Numbered from the stretch's first letter, positions 7,873 to 17,399 are shown. The stretch: 64,000 nt of DNA from Muricoccus pecuniae (GCF_014199205.1 NZ_JACIJD010000002.1:1-64000); one strand, 5' to 3'. A program made the numbers and translations. Notes: generated from the sequence alone by a model not told the origin.

Positions 7873-9000
7873 ATGGCCCGCATGGACATCCAACGCTTCG
7901 AGGCGCTGGTGGTCGGCGCCGGCATCGGCGGCGCGACGGCCGCGGCCCATCTCGCCCCCACCCGCCGCACGGCCCTCATCGAGGCGGAGGAGAGCGCGGG
8001 CTATCACACCACCGGCCGCTCCGCCGCGATCTGGATCCTGAACTACGGCACGGCGGACGCGCAGAGTCTCACCGCGGCCTCGGGCGACTTCTTCCGCAAC
8101 CCTCCGCCGGGCTTCGCGGATGCGCCGCTGATGGCACCGCGCCCCGTCGTCCATCTCGCGCCCGAGGATCAGGTCCCGGCGCTGGAGGCGCTGATGGCGC
8201 GGGGGGAGGGGATCGAGCCGATCACGCCCGGGGCCGTGCGCGCCATGGTGCCGGCGCTGCGGCCGGGCTACGCGGTGGCGGCCGCGATCGAGCGCAACGC
8301 CTTCGACATGGACGTGGCCGCGCTGCATGCCGGCTTCCTTCGCCTCCTGCGCGCCCATGGCGGCGTGCTCGCCCTGCGGCGGAGGGCCGGGCGCCTCTGG
8401 CATGAGGGCGGGGCCTGGCATGCCGAGACCCGGGACGGCACGGTCTTCGCCGCGCCCGTGCTGGTGAATGCCGCGGGCGCCTGGGGGGACGAGGTCGCGC
8501 GCATGGCGGGGGTGGCCCCGCTCGGCCTGCAGCCGAAGCGGCGCACGGCGCTGATCGTCGATCCCGCGCCCCACGACGTCACGGCCTGGCCTCTGCTCGG
8601 CGACGTGGCCCATAGCTGGTACGCCCGGCCGGAGGCGCGCAGCAAGCTGATGGTCTCCCCGGCCGACGAGACCGACAGCGATCCCCTGGACGCCCAGCCG
8701 GACGAGCTGGACGTGGCCATCGCCGTGGACCGGTTCGAGACGGCGCTCGACATCCCCGTGCGCCGGGTGGAGCACCGCTGGGCCGGGCTGCGGACCTTCA
8801 CCCCCGACCGCGGCCTGGCCATCGGTCCCTCTGGCACGCCGGGCTTCTTCTGGAACTGCGGCCAGGGCGGCTACGGCATCCAGACCGCGCCCGCCGCCGG
8901 GCGGCTGCTGGCGATGCTGGTGAACGGGGAGGACCCCGAAGGCCTGCGGGACGTGGTGCCCCTCGTCGATCCCCGCCGCTTCGCAAAGGTGACCGCATGA
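7873..9000 (+). CDS. FAD-dependent D-amino-acid/glycine oxidoreductase (DauA-like)
   Basis: A 375-residue flavoprotein of the DAO (glycine/D-amino-acid oxidase) family. The Rossmann FAD-binding motif VVGAGIGGATAAAHLA lies near residues 10-25, and VNAAGAWGDEVARMAGV and the C-terminal FFWNCGQGGYGIQTAPAAG match the FAD/substrate-binding ends of the family. The sequence pattern is closest to D-arginine dehydrogenase-type enzymes that oxidise D-amino acids to 2-oxo acids and pass electrons to a quinone. Its stop overlaps the start of a PLP-dependent dehydratase (ATGA, 8997-9000), so the two probably act in one amino-acid degradation route. ATG 7873 or 7882 are both possible starts. Confidence 0.75.
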   Translation: MARMDIQRFEALVVGAGIGGATAAAHLAPTRRTALIEAEESAGYHTTGRSAAIWILNYGTADAQSLTAASGDFFRNPPPGFADAPLMAPRPVVHLAPEDQVPALEALMARGEGIEPITPGAVRAMVPALRPGYAVAAAIERNAFDMDVAALHAGFLRLLRAHGGVLALRRRAGRLWHEGGAWHAETRDGTVFAAPVLVNAAGAWGDEVARMAGVAPLGLQPKRRTALIVDPAPHDVTAWPLLGDVAHSWYARPEARSKLMVSPADETDSDPLDAQPDELDVAIAVDRFETALDIPVRRVEHRWAGLRTFTPDRGLAIGPSGTPGFFWNCGQGGYGIQTAPAAGRLLAMLVNGEDPEGLRDVVPLVDPRRFAKVTA

Positions 9001-9971
9001 CCGAGCTTCCCACCTACGAGGATGTCCGCGCCGCGGCGGCGCGGCTGGCCGGGCGGGTCGTCCGCACGCCGATGCTCCGCCATCCCCTACTGGACTCCCT
9101 GACGGGCGGCACGGTGCTGGTGAAGCCGGAGCCGCTCCAGCGCACCGGCTCCTTCAAGTTCCGGGGGGCGACGAATGCCGTGACGCGGCTCTCCGCCGCT
9201 CAGCGCGCGGGCGGGGTGGTGACCCATTCCTCCGGCAACCACGGCCAGGCGATCGCCTGCGCCGCCGCCTCCGAGGGGGTGCGCGCGCTGATCGCGATGC
9301 CGGAGGATGCCCCCGCCATCAAGGTGGAGAGCACCCGGCGCTGGGGCGCGGAGATTATCCATTTCGACCGGCTGGGCACGGACCGCGACGCGCTGGCCGA
9401 CCGGCTGGCCGAGGAGCGCGGCGCCGCCCTGATCCCGCCCTTCGACCATCCCGACGTGATCGCGGGCCAGGGAACCGTCGCTCTGGAGCTGATCGAGGAT
9501 GCGGCCGCCGCCGGGCTCCGCATGGACGCGCTGGCCGTCTGCACCGGGGGCGGGGGGCTGGTCGGCGGCTGCGCCCTGGCCGTGGAGGGCATGAGCCCGG
9601 GCACGGAGGTCTTCGCCGTGGAGCCGGAAGGCTGGGACGACACCGCCCGGTCGCTTGCCGCCGGCGAGCGGCTGCGGGCGGACGGCAAGGGCTCCACCTT
9701 CTGCGACGCGCTGCTCTCGATCGCCCCGGGGCGGATCACCTTCGCGGTGAACCAGCCCCGGCTGGCCGGCGGTGTCGCCGTGACGCCGGACGAGGTGCTG
9801 AAGGCGATGCGCTTCGCCTTCGATCACCTGAAGATCGTCGCAGAGCCGGGCGGCGCGGTGGCGCTGGCCGCCGTCCTGGCGGGGCATGTCCCCGCCAGGG
9901 GCCGCACGGTCGGCGTGGTGATCAGCGGTGGGAACGTGGACCCCGCCGTCTTCGCGCGCGCCCTGGCCTGA
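8997..9971 (+). CDS. PLP-dependent threonine/serine (hydroxyaspartate) dehydratase
   Basis: A 324-residue fold-type II PLP enzyme. The lysine that binds PLP is in QRTGSFKFRGA (about residues 46-56); SSGNHGQA holds the substrate/cofactor carboxylate loop, and GGGGLVGG binds the PLP phosphate. No C-terminal ACT domain is present, so it is the short, non-feedback-inhibited type, like serine/threonine dehydratases, 3-hydroxyaspartate ammonia-lyases and serine racemase. Coupling to the upstream D-amino-acid oxidoreductase suggests catabolism of a hydroxy or D-amino acid. Exact substrate cannot be told from sequence. Confidence 0.82.
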   Translation: MTELPTYEDVRAAAARLAGRVVRTPMLRHPLLDSLTGGTVLVKPEPLQRTGSFKFRGATNAVTRLSAAQRAGGVVTHSSGNHGQAIACAAASEGVRALIAMPEDAPAIKVESTRRWGAEIIHFDRLGTDRDALADRLAEERGAALIPPFDHPDVIAGQGTVALELIEDAAAAGLRMDALAVCTGGGGLVGGCALAVEGMSPGTEVFAVEPEGWDDTARSLAAGERLRADGKGSTFCDALLSIAPGRITFAVNQPRLAGGVAVTPDEVLKAMRFAFDHLKIVAEPGGAVALAAVLAGHVPARGRTVGVVISGGNVDPAVFARALA

Positions 9972-9987
9972 GCCGGGGCGCGAGGGC

Positions 9988-10524
9988 TCAGGAGTAGCCC
10001 TTCTCCTCGCGGTCCGCGGCGGCCGCCTCCTGCGTCTCGGCGCCGATATTCTTCGTCGTACTGCCCGCCTCTCCGGTGCCCGAGCCCTGGTTGCCCGGGC
10101 CCTGGCTGCCGGAGCTCTGCGAGCCGCCGCTCCCGCCGGAGCCGGCCGCGGCGCCGCCCTCGGCCGGGCGGAAGTCGAAGTTGCCGCCCTCGCTCTGCCA
10201 GGTCTGCACGGTCAGCACCTTCGCGCCGCCCTTGCTCTCGTGCGGGCCATGCACCACGCCCTTGGCGTGAGTGAGAAAGGCGCCGACCGAGAGGGGCTCG
10301 CCGGCCTCGATCAGGTCGCCCTCCAGCACGTAGTGCATCTCGGACCCGGCCTCGTGGTAGTGCGCGGGGATCACCCCGCCCGGGGGCAGGTGGACAATGG
10401 AGGTGACCACCCCCTTGTCCCGGTCCTCGTTCAGGATCTGGATCCGGAACTCGCCGGTCGCGCCGGGGATCTCGAAGGGAACCGCCTCGCCCGCCTGGGC
10501 CATCCGCAAGCCGCTGTCTGCCAC
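9988..10524 (-). CDS. Cupin-domain protein with low-complexity Gly/Ser tail
   Basis: A 178-residue protein. A single cupin barrel (about residues 30-115) shows the metal motif HYHEAGSEMHYVLEGDL (His, His, Glu, His) and the second motif VVHGPHESKG. After that comes an unusual disordered tail (about 125-178) rich in Gly, Ser and Gln, ending in an acidic/basic stretch. I chose a GTG start at 10524 because GGAGG lies 5 nt upstream, whereas the ATG seven codons later has no Shine-Dalgarno sequence. Cupins of this size are often ChrR-like or dioxygenase-like; the function is unknown here. Confidence 0.72.
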   Translation of the reverse strand: MADSGLRMAQAGEAVPFEIPGATGEFRIQILNEDRDKGVVTSIVHLPPGGVIPAHYHEAGSEMHYVLEGDLIEAGEPLSVGAFLTHAKGVVHGPHESKGGAKVLTVQTWQSEGGNFDFRPAEGGAAAGSGGSGGSQSSGSQGPGNQGSGTGEAGSTTKNIGAETQEAAAADREEKGYS

Positions 10525-10609
10525 TGTCGCCTCCGCTCGTTCGAGCGGAACGAACGTGGCGGTGGATCGGGAAGTTGCCAGGGGCGGTCGCGGCCTCGCC
10601 CGGGAGAAC

Positions 10610-11344
10610 CTAGCGCGGCACTCCCGCCGCCCAGGCCGCGATCCGTTCCGCCGCCACTTCCCACCCCGCATCGAGCATGACGAGGTGCCCGGCCCCGGAC
10701 AGGACCTCCACCGGAACGCCGTGCCAGGCGGCGCAGCGCTCCACGGCATCGCGCGGGATGAGGCGGTCGTGCTCCGCGGCCTGCACCAGCACGGGGCGGC
10801 CGTGGACCCAGCCGGGGACAATGGGCTGCGGCATCTGCGCCTCCATCAGCGCGGCCGGAGATTCGTGGCCGAGCCGGGACGCGTAGCGGAGGGCGGCGGC
10901 CGGATCCATCGCGGGGCCGAACAGCCCGCGCAGCACGGCGGGGGAGGGTTCGCCCGGCCCCGTCATCCGCGCCACCTCGTTCCAGAGGACGGGGTCGGAA
11001 GCGACCAGATGCGCGTTGGCCCACCACAGCCCTTCCGGCGGCACGGGGGCGATGAGGGCGGCGCCGCGCACCCGGGGATCGTCCAGCAGGCGCTGCCCGA
11101 TCAGCGCCCCCAGCGAGTGCCCGACCAGCAGCGCCGGCCCGCGCACCAGGGCGGCGCGCACGGCGGAGAGCCGGTCATAGAGGGTGTGCCCGTCCAGCGT
11201 CAGGGCCTCGCAGGGGTGCCCGGCGGCCGCGAGGCGCTGGGCGAAGCCCTCGGCCCAGATCCAGGGGCCACAGGCCGCGCCGTGCAGCAGGAGCAGCCGC
11301 GCGCGGGCCGGCTGCCCCGCCGGCGGGTCGAAGCGGGGGTTCAT
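10610..11344 (-). CDS. Alpha/beta hydrolase
   Basis: A 244-residue alpha/beta-hydrolase-fold protein. The oxyanion-hole motif LLLLHGAACG comes early (about residue 18), the nucleophile elbow GHSLGA near residue 95, and the catalytic His probably in AGHLVMLDAGWE near the end. It has no signal peptide, so it is cytoplasmic. Its ATG overlaps the stop of the upstream antiporter by 4 bp. The substrate (ester, lactone or thioester) cannot be predicted. Confidence 0.78.
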   Translation of the reverse strand: MNPRFDPPAGQPARARLLLLHGAACGPWIWAEGFAQRLAAAGHPCEALTLDGHTLYDRLSAVRAALVRGPALLVGHSLGALIGQRLLDDPRVRGAALIAPVPPEGLWWANAHLVASDPVLWNEVARMTGPGEPSPAVLRGLFGPAMDPAAALRYASRLGHESPAALMEAQMPQPIVPGWVHGRPVLVQAAEHDRLIPRDAVERCAAWHGVPVEVLSGAGHLVMLDAGWEVAAERIAAWAAGVPR

Positions 11345-13065
11345 GCGCCGAGCCCGGCCGCGGCGGCGTCCGCCACGCGGCGGCGGCGCAGCGCGTCCAC
11401 CGTGGACTGGGCAAGTCCCGCCGCCACTCCCATGCGCTGAAGCGCGAAATCGGCGATTCCCAGGGCAACCTCCCTTTCCCCCATCACGGCAAGGCCGGTG
11501 GAGTCCTGATGTCGAAGCCAGTCCACCTCGGCATCCTGATGGGCGCGCACCGTCACCGCGAGCCCGGGATTGGCGGCCTGCGCCAGCTCCACGACCCGCC
11601 GCGCCTCCCAGGCGAGGGGCAGGGTGACGATCAGCAGCCGGGCGCGGACGACCCCGGCTGCCTCCAGCATCTCGGGCTGGGTGGCATTGCCCCAGAGCAC
11701 GGGCACGCCCTGCGCGCGGAGCATCCCGGCCCGCTGGCGGTCGTCCTCCACCACGATGACGGGCAGGTCGTGGCGGCGCAGCGCGGCCGTCACCAGCACG
11801 CCCACCCGGCCGTAGCCGACCACGATGGCGTGCCCCTCCGGCCGGTGCGGGACGGCGCGGAGGCGCTCCTCGCTCTCATGGGCCGGGCGGGACCTGTCCG
11901 GCATCCGGGCGGCGAGCGCCGCAAAGGCCCGGAAGGTGAGGGGCATGAGGAGGATGGCGCCGAAGCTGCCCAGCAGGATCGGGCCGCGCAGGGCGGAGGG
12001 CAGGATGCCCTGCCCGATCGCCAGCTCCATCAGCACGAAGGAGAACTCGCCGATCTGGGCGAGGGCGGCGGCGACCGTCGCGGCGGTCGCGGGCGGAACC
12101 CGCAGCGCGACGAGGAGGAGCAGGGTTCCGCCCCCCGTGCCGAGCAGCACCACGGCGAGCGCGAGCAGGGAGACCAGCGGCGCGTCCAGCACCGAGCGGG
12201 GATCGAGCAGCATGCCGACCGAGACGAAGAAGATCGCCGCGAAGATCCGCTGCAGCGGCAGCGTCTCGGCCGCGGCCTGGTGGCCGAGGTCGCTCTCGCC
12301 CAGCACCACGCCCGCGAAGAAGGCGCCGAGGGCGAAGGAGACGCCGAAGAAGGTGGAGGCGCCGAAGGCCACGCCGAGCGCGACCGCGACGACGGCCAGG
12401 GTGAACAGCTCCCGCGAGCCGGAGCGGGCCACCCTCTCCAGCCCCCAGGGCAGGGTGCGCCGGCCCACCACCAGCATCAGCGCCGCGAAGCTGGCGAGCT
12501 TCGCGACGGCGAGGAGGGCCGCGCCCGCGATCCCGTCATGCCCGCCGGAGGCCGCGGGCACGAGAACGAGGCCGAGCACCACCAGCAGGTCCTGCAGGAC
12601 GAGCCAGCCGAGCGCGATCCGCCCCGCCTCGCCCGAGAGCCGCACGCGCTCTTCCAGTGCCCGGGTGGCGACGGCGGTGGAGGCGATGGCGAGGGTCAGG
12701 CCGAAGACGAGGGCCGGGCCGAGGCCGAGGCCGGGCAGGGCCATGGCGAGCGCGGCGCCGAGCAGGGTGCTGATCGCCACCTGCGCCGTCGCCCCGGGCA
12801 CCGCGACCCGCCACACCGCCAGCAGGTCCCGCGAGCGGAAATGCAGCCCGACGCCGAAGAGGAGGAGCCCGACCCCCACCTCGGCCATGGTGCTGGTGAA
12901 GGCGCCGTCGATGCTGACACCGGGCGTGTTCGGGCCCACCACCACGCCCGCCACGAGGTAGCCGACCAGCGGCGGCATCCGCAGCAGCCGCGCCGCGAGC
13001 CCGAAGAGGAAGGCGACGGCGAGGCCGATGACGAGGCTGGCGAGGAACGGCGGCGCGTGATGCAT
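11341..13065 (-). CDS. KefB-type monovalent cation:proton antiporter (CPA2) with RCK domain
   Basis: A 574-residue membrane protein. Residues about 5-385 make roughly 12 hydrophobic segments with the CPA2 motif LVGYLVAGVVVGPNTPG near the start. Residues about 410-530 form a cytoplasmic TrkA-N/RCK domain beginning HAIVVGYGRVGVLV, a Rossmann nucleotide-binding site that gates K+/H+ exchange. The order is that of KefB/KefC/YbaL. It should help set cytoplasmic pH or K+ content and may respond to electrophiles. AAGGGA precedes the ATG. The alpha/beta hydrolase follows in the same operon. Confidence 0.85.
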   Translation of the reverse strand: MHHAPPFLASLVIGLAVAFLFGLAARLLRMPPLVGYLVAGVVVGPNTPGVSIDGAFTSTMAEVGVGLLLFGVGLHFRSRDLLAVWRVAVPGATAQVAISTLLGAALAMALPGLGLGPALVFGLTLAIASTAVATRALEERVRLSGEAGRIALGWLVLQDLLVVLGLVLVPAASGGHDGIAGAALLAVAKLASFAALMLVVGRRTLPWGLERVARSGSRELFTLAVVAVALGVAFGASTFFGVSFALGAFFAGVVLGESDLGHQAAAETLPLQRIFAAIFFVSVGMLLDPRSVLDAPLVSLLALAVVLLGTGGGTLLLLVALRVPPATAATVAAALAQIGEFSFVLMELAIGQGILPSALRGPILLGSFGAILLMPLTFRAFAALAARMPDRSRPAHESEERLRAVPHRPEGHAIVVGYGRVGVLVTAALRRHDLPVIVVEDDRQRAGMLRAQGVPVLWGNATQPEMLEAAGVVRARLLIVTLPLAWEARRVVELAQAANPGLAVTVRAHQDAEVDWLRHQDSTGLAVMGEREVALGIADFALQRMGVAAGLAQSTVDALRRRRVADAAAAGLGA

Positions 13066-13156
13066 CGGACATCCCTTGTCGCAGCCGGCGGGGGCGAGGG
13101 CCAGGGCGGATCGGTGGAGGGACGGTGGCCTTTTCGCGGCGCTCCCCGGCCCTCTC

Positions 13157-14059
13157 TCAACCGAGGAGGACGAGCACCACGCTCAGTACGATCAGCACCG
13201 CGCCGGCCGCATCGCGCGGCTTGATCGGCTCGCGCAGGTACCAGCGGCCGAAGGCGAGGGTGAAGACGATCTCCACCTGCCCGACCGAGCGCACCAGGGC
13301 GACGGGCGCGAGGGCGAAGCCGGTGAACCAGCAGGCGGAGCCGAGCGCCGAGAGCAGTCCCACCGGCGCCGCGTTCCGCCAGTTCCGGAACACCTGGCCC
13401 AGCGAGGCCGGCTCCCGCGCCAGCAGCCAGCCGCCCTGCATCACCGTCTGCATCACGTTGGTGACGACGAGGGTGCAGAGCGCGCCCAGCACGGGGTCCG
13501 GCGCCGCCAGCTCCTGGTTCGCCGCGCGGATCGCGATTCCCGTCAGGCCGAAGCAGGCCCCGGCGGCGATGCCGCAGAGCGCCGCCGGCTGCGCCGTGGC
13601 CCTGAGAGCCTGGTGCAGGCCCGAGACCTGCCCCGCCAGGGAGAGCCACAGCACCGCGAGGACGCCGAGGCCGATCCCCGCCCAGGCCAGGGGGGAGAGG
13701 TGCTCGCCCAGCAGGATGATGGCGAAGATCGCGCCCTGCAGCGCCTCGGTCTTGGAATAGGCGGTGCCGACGGCGAAGCCGCGCGGGGCAAAGGAGGCGA
13801 TGAGGAGGACGGTGCCGAAAATCTGCAGCAGCCCACCGACCGCGCAGAGGGCCAGGACTTGCGGCCCGAAGGCGGGCAGGGTGCCGCCCGTCGCCCACCA
13901 CCAGCCCGCCAGCAGGGCGAGGCCGGGCGGCAGGCCGTAGAGGTAGCGCACCACGGCCGCGGCGTTCAGCGAGAGCGCCCCGCGGAGCTTCTGCTGGAGC
14001 GCGGTGCGCCAGCACTGGAAGAGCGCCGCGGTGAGGGTGGCGCCGAGCCAGAGCGGCAC
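13157..14059 (-). CDS. DMT-superfamily (EamA) transporter
   Basis: A 300-residue inner-membrane protein with about ten hydrophobic helices in two similar halves, the EamA arrangement; the last helix is preceded by LREPIKPRDAAGAVLIVLS. The start codon is GTG (14059) with GGAGGGG about 9 nt upstream. EamA proteins export amino acids, nucleotides or other metabolites; no substrate is suggested by the neighbours. It lies in the same direction as the antiporter gene but is separated by 91 bp. Confidence 0.75.
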   Translation of the reverse strand: MPLWLGATLTAALFQCWRTALQQKLRGALSLNAAAVVRYLYGLPPGLALLAGWWWATGGTLPAFGPQVLALCAVGGLLQIFGTVLLIASFAPRGFAVGTAYSKTEALQGAIFAIILLGEHLSPLAWAGIGLGVLAVLWLSLAGQVSGLHQALRATAQPAALCGIAAGACFGLTGIAIRAANQELAAPDPVLGALCTLVVTNVMQTVMQGGWLLAREPASLGQVFRNWRNAAPVGLLSALGSACWFTGFALAPVALVRSVGQVEIVFTLAFGRWYLREPIKPRDAAGAVLIVLSVVLVLLG

Positions 14060-14280
14060 GGGGTTCAGCCCCTCCGGGCAGGCGAGGGGAGGGGGGCGCG
14101 GCGCATCGGTGCGGGGTCACTCCGGTCGGGCGCGCAGGGTCGGCCGGGCCTCCCGCCCCGTCAACCGGCGCAACCCCGCGTGGAAGGTCCCGTTCGGAGG
14201 GGGTGCCCCACGGAAGGGCGCGGCGCTCCGGGCCCTTGCCCCCGGCAACGGCCGCCCGATCCCCCCGCGACGAGGATGCC

Positions 14281-16071
14281 ATGGCGAAGAAGGTCGGCGA
14301 TTTCTTCTGGGAGCGGCTGCACCAGTGGGGGGTGCGGCGAGTCTTCGGCTATCCCGGGGACGGGGTGAACGGGCTGCTCGCCGGCCTCCAGCGCTTCGGC
14401 ACCGATAAGATCGAGTTCGTCCAGGCGCGGCACGAGGAAATGGCGGCCTTCATGGCCGTCGCCCATGCCAAGTTCACCGGCGAGGTCGGCGTCTGCCTCT
14501 CCACCAGCGGCCCCGGCGCCACGCATCTCATCACCGGCATGTACGACGCGGCCGGGGACCATGTGCCGCTGCTCGCCATTGCCGGCCATACCGGCCGCAC
14601 CGCGATCGGCGGCCACTACCAGCAGGAGGTGGACCTGCTGACGGCCTTCAAGGACGTGGCCAGCGGCTTCGTGCAGCAGGCGACGGTGCCCTCGCAGATG
14701 CGGCACCTGATCGACCGCGCCATGCGCACCGCCATGGCCGAGCGCCGCGTCACCGCCCTCATCGTGCCGAACGACCTGCCCGACGAGCCCTATGAGGACC
14801 CGCCGCACAAGCACAACACGATCCATTCCGGCGTGGGCTGGACCCCGCCCCGGGTCATCCCGCGCGACGAGGACCTGCGCCGCGCGGCCGAGGTGCTGAA
14901 TGCCGGCAAGAAGGTCGCCATCCTCGTCGGCGCCGGGGCGGCGGGCGCGGTGCCGGAGCTGATCGCGGTGGCGGACAGGCTCGGCGCCGGCGCGGCCAAG
15001 GCGCTTCTCGGCAAGACCGTGCTGCCTGACGACCTGCCCTGGGTCACCGGCACCATCGGCCTGCTCGGCACCCGGCCGAGCTGGGACCTGATGATGGAGT
15101 GCGACACGCTCCTGATGGTCGGCTCCAGCTTTCCCTGGTCGGAGTTCCTGCCGAAGGAGGGCCAGGCGCGCGGCGTGCAGATCGACATCCAGCCCGCCAT
15201 GCTGAGCCTGCGCTACCCCATGGAGGTGCCGCTCTGCGGCGACGCCGCGGAAGCCCTCCGCGCCCTCCTGCCCCTGCTCGAGCAGAAGACGGACACCTCC
15301 TGGCGCGAGCGCATCGCCGAGGGGAGAGAGGACTGGTTCGACTTGCTGGAGAAGCGGGCCGCGGCCTCCGCCGATCCGGTCAACCCGCAGCTCCCCTTCC
15401 AGGAACTGTCGAAGCGCCTGCCGGACCGCGTCATCCTCACCAGCGATTCCGGTTCCTGCGCCAACTGGTACGCGCGCAACCTCCAGATCCGCGAGGGGAT
15501 GATGGGCTCCCTTTCCGGCAGCCTCGCGAGCATGGGGGCCGCCGTTCCCTACGCGATCGCGGCGAAGATGGCGCATCCCGACCGGCCCGTGATCGCGATG
15601 GTGGGCGACGGCGCGATGCAGATGAACAACATGGCCGAGCTGATCACCGTCGGCGCCCATTGGAGGAAGTGGTCCAACCCCACCTGGATCTGCCTCGTCC
15701 TCAACAACCAGGACCTGACGGAGGTGACCTGGGAGCAGCGGGTGATGGAGGGGATGCCGAAGTTCGAGGAAACGCAGCGCATCCCCGACTTCCCCTATCA
15801 CCGCTTCGCCGAGCTGGCCGGGCTGCGCGGCATCTTCGTGGACGACCCCGCGAAGGTGCCCGAGGCCCTGGACCAGGCCCTCGCCTCCGACCGCCCGGTG
15901 GTGCTGGAGATCCGGACGGACCCGAACGTACCGCCCCTGCCCCCGCACACCACGGTCGAGCAGGCGCTCCACTTCGCCAAGGCCCTGGCCGGCGATCCGG
16001 AGAAGGGCAGCGTAATCCTCGACACCGCGAAGCAGGTCATCAACGCCGTGCTGCCCGGCGGGAAGGGCTGA
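14281..16071 (+). CDS. Thiamine-diphosphate-dependent enzyme, pyruvate oxidase/acetolactate synthase family
   Basis: A 596-residue ThDP enzyme with the usual three domains: Pyr (about 1-165, cofactor-activating Glu in QARHEEMAAFMA), central Rossmann-like (about 195-335) and PP (about 370-560). The PP domain has the Mg2+/ThDP motif VGDGAMQMNNMAEL closed by NNQDLTEVTWEQR. The pattern resembles PoxB-like pyruvate dehydrogenase (quinone) or the broad group of thiamine pyrophosphate-requiring proteins, rather than IlvB, since no small subunit gene is nearby. It probably decarboxylates pyruvate or a similar 2-oxo acid. A preceding spacer of 221 bp holds nothing I recognise. Confidence 0.82.
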   Translation: MAKKVGDFFWERLHQWGVRRVFGYPGDGVNGLLAGLQRFGTDKIEFVQARHEEMAAFMAVAHAKFTGEVGVCLSTSGPGATHLITGMYDAAGDHVPLLAIAGHTGRTAIGGHYQQEVDLLTAFKDVASGFVQQATVPSQMRHLIDRAMRTAMAERRVTALIVPNDLPDEPYEDPPHKHNTIHSGVGWTPPRVIPRDEDLRRAAEVLNAGKKVAILVGAGAAGAVPELIAVADRLGAGAAKALLGKTVLPDDLPWVTGTIGLLGTRPSWDLMMECDTLLMVGSSFPWSEFLPKEGQARGVQIDIQPAMLSLRYPMEVPLCGDAAEALRALLPLLEQKTDTSWRERIAEGREDWFDLLEKRAAASADPVNPQLPFQELSKRLPDRVILTSDSGSCANWYARNLQIREGMMGSLSGSLASMGAAVPYAIAAKMAHPDRPVIAMVGDGAMQMNNMAELITVGAHWRKWSNPTWICLVLNNQDLTEVTWEQRVMEGMPKFEETQRIPDFPYHRFAELAGLRGIFVDDPAKVPEALDQALASDRPVVLEIRTDPNVPPLPPHTTVEQALHFAKALAGDPEKGSVILDTAKQVINAVLPGGKG

Positions 16072-16074
16072 GCC

Positions 16075-16461
16075 CTATCCCCTCAGCCTCTCGGAGAGGA
16101 TGCGCTGGGCCAGCGCCGCGGCACCCCCGCCGCGGCGCAGGCTGAAGGACCAGGGATCCGCGCCCGCGCGGTCCCAGATCCGCAGCTCCTCGTCGAGATC
16201 GAGCGTCCCGCCGGTCTCGACCGAGAAGCGCAGGACGGAGCGGTAGGGGACACTGACCACGGCGGTCTTCGAGCCCGTCACGCCCTGCCGGTCCATGATC
16301 AGCAGCCGCCAGTCGGTCAGGGCGAAGCCGTCCCGCACGGTGCGGAAGGCGGCGAGCACCGTCTCGTCCGGCAGCAGGGCCTGGAGGAAGCGCTCGCCCA
16401 GCGCTTCCGGCGCCACCTGTCCGGCATCGCCCGTCACGGCGCCCAGCAGCTTGCCCAGCAT
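16075..16461 (-). CDS. Bacterial PH-domain protein
   Basis: A 128-residue single-domain protein resembling the bacterial pleckstrin-homology-like (YvbH-type) family: LLPDETVLAAFRTVRDGFALTD is followed by the strand LLIMDRQGVTGSKTAVVSVPY. These form a small beta-sandwich often found as oligomers; the biological role is not settled. It converges on the ThDP enzyme gene with only 3 bp between stop codons. GGAGGAGAG precedes its ATG. Confidence 0.7.
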   Translation of the reverse strand: MLGKLLGAVTGDAGQVAPEALGERFLQALLPDETVLAAFRTVRDGFALTDWRLLIMDRQGVTGSKTAVVSVPYRSVLRFSVETGGTLDLDEELRIWDRAGADPWSFSLRRGGGAAALAQRILSERLRG

Positions 16462-16637
16462 GGTCTCTCCTCCCGAAGCGGCGGAAGGTTAGGTTGTTTC
16501 CGCGGGGGACCGAAATCCCCGCCTCGCACGGCGCGGCCTCGCCCGGGATCTCGCCCGCTCACATCTTCGTCCGCCGCCCCGCCCGTGGCCCGTCCGTGCC
16601 CCATCTTCGCCGCAGCCACGGCGGAGCATCGGCCCCT

Positions 16638-17330
16638 ATGAGACGCACCTTCCTCACCGCATCCCTGGCCCTTCCCTTTCTCGCCGCCAGGGCCGGCGCG
16701 CAGCCCGCGCCGGTCTTCGCCGGCCCCGGCACGCTGCTCCGCCTCTCGGAGACCGCGGAGGTCACGCGCGTGCCGGACGAGGTGCAGGCGCTGCTCCGCT
16801 TCGAGGCGCGCGATTCCGTCGCCGCGGCCGCGCAGGCGGGCGTGAACCGGGCCATGGCCGCCGCGCTGGAGACGGCGCGCGGCACCGCCTCCGTGACAAC
16901 CACCACCGGCGCCCCCTTCACCTGGCGGCAGGAGGACCCGCCGCGCTGGGTTTCCAGCCAGACCCTCGCGCTGCGTGGCAAGGAACAGGCGCCGATCCTG
17001 GAGCTCGCGGGCGCGCTGCAGTCCCGGGGCTTCGCCCTGGGCGGGATCCAGCACACCCTGGCGCGCGAGACGGCGCGTGCGGCGCGGCAAGAGGCGGCCT
17101 CGATGGCGCTGGAGGCCCTGCGCCGCCGCGCCGAGGCCGTGGCATCCCAGATGGGCATGAGGGTGGAGCGAATCGCCGAGATCCAGCTCGAGGCGCCCGA
17201 TCCTCCCGCGCCCCGGCCGATGCTCGCGCAGGCCATGGCGGCCCGCGCCGCCCCGGCGCCCGTCGCCCAGGCCGAGGACGTGGTGGTGACGGCCACGGTG
17301 GCGGCCGCGGTGGTGCTGGCGCCGAACTGA
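16638..17330 (+). CDS. SIMPL-domain (DUF541) periplasmic protein
   Basis: A 230-residue protein with a signal peptide (MRRTFLTASLALPFLAARAGAQ). The body resembles the SIMPL/DUF541 family: beta-strand ETAEVTRVPDEVQALLRFEA, a long helix with repeated Ala, and a C-terminal strand pair (VVVTATVAAAVVLAPN). Family members in Brucella and Helicobacter (BP26-type, oligomeric channel-like) are periplasmic or outer-membrane-associated. The upstream open frame was rejected because the signal peptide starts at this ATG. Confidence 0.75.
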   Translation: MRRTFLTASLALPFLAARAGAQPAPVFAGPGTLLRLSETAEVTRVPDEVQALLRFEARDSVAAAAQAGVNRAMAAALETARGTASVTTTTGAPFTWRQEDPPRWVSSQTLALRGKEQAPILELAGALQSRGFALGGIQHTLARETARAARQEAASMALEALRRRAEAVASQMGMRVERIAEIQLEAPDPPAPRPMLAQAMAARAAPAPVAQAEDVVVTATVAAAVVLAPN

Positions 17331-17399
17331 CCCATCCTGCTCGGGGGTGGGGGCCGGCCGCGCGGGACGGCCGGGCCGGCGCGTGCCATAAGCCCGCCG

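Noticed and set aside
14281-16071. Acetolactate synthase large subunit (ilvB)
   Set aside because: No small-subunit gene or branched-chain pathway neighbours, and the motifs fit PoxB-like enzymes better.
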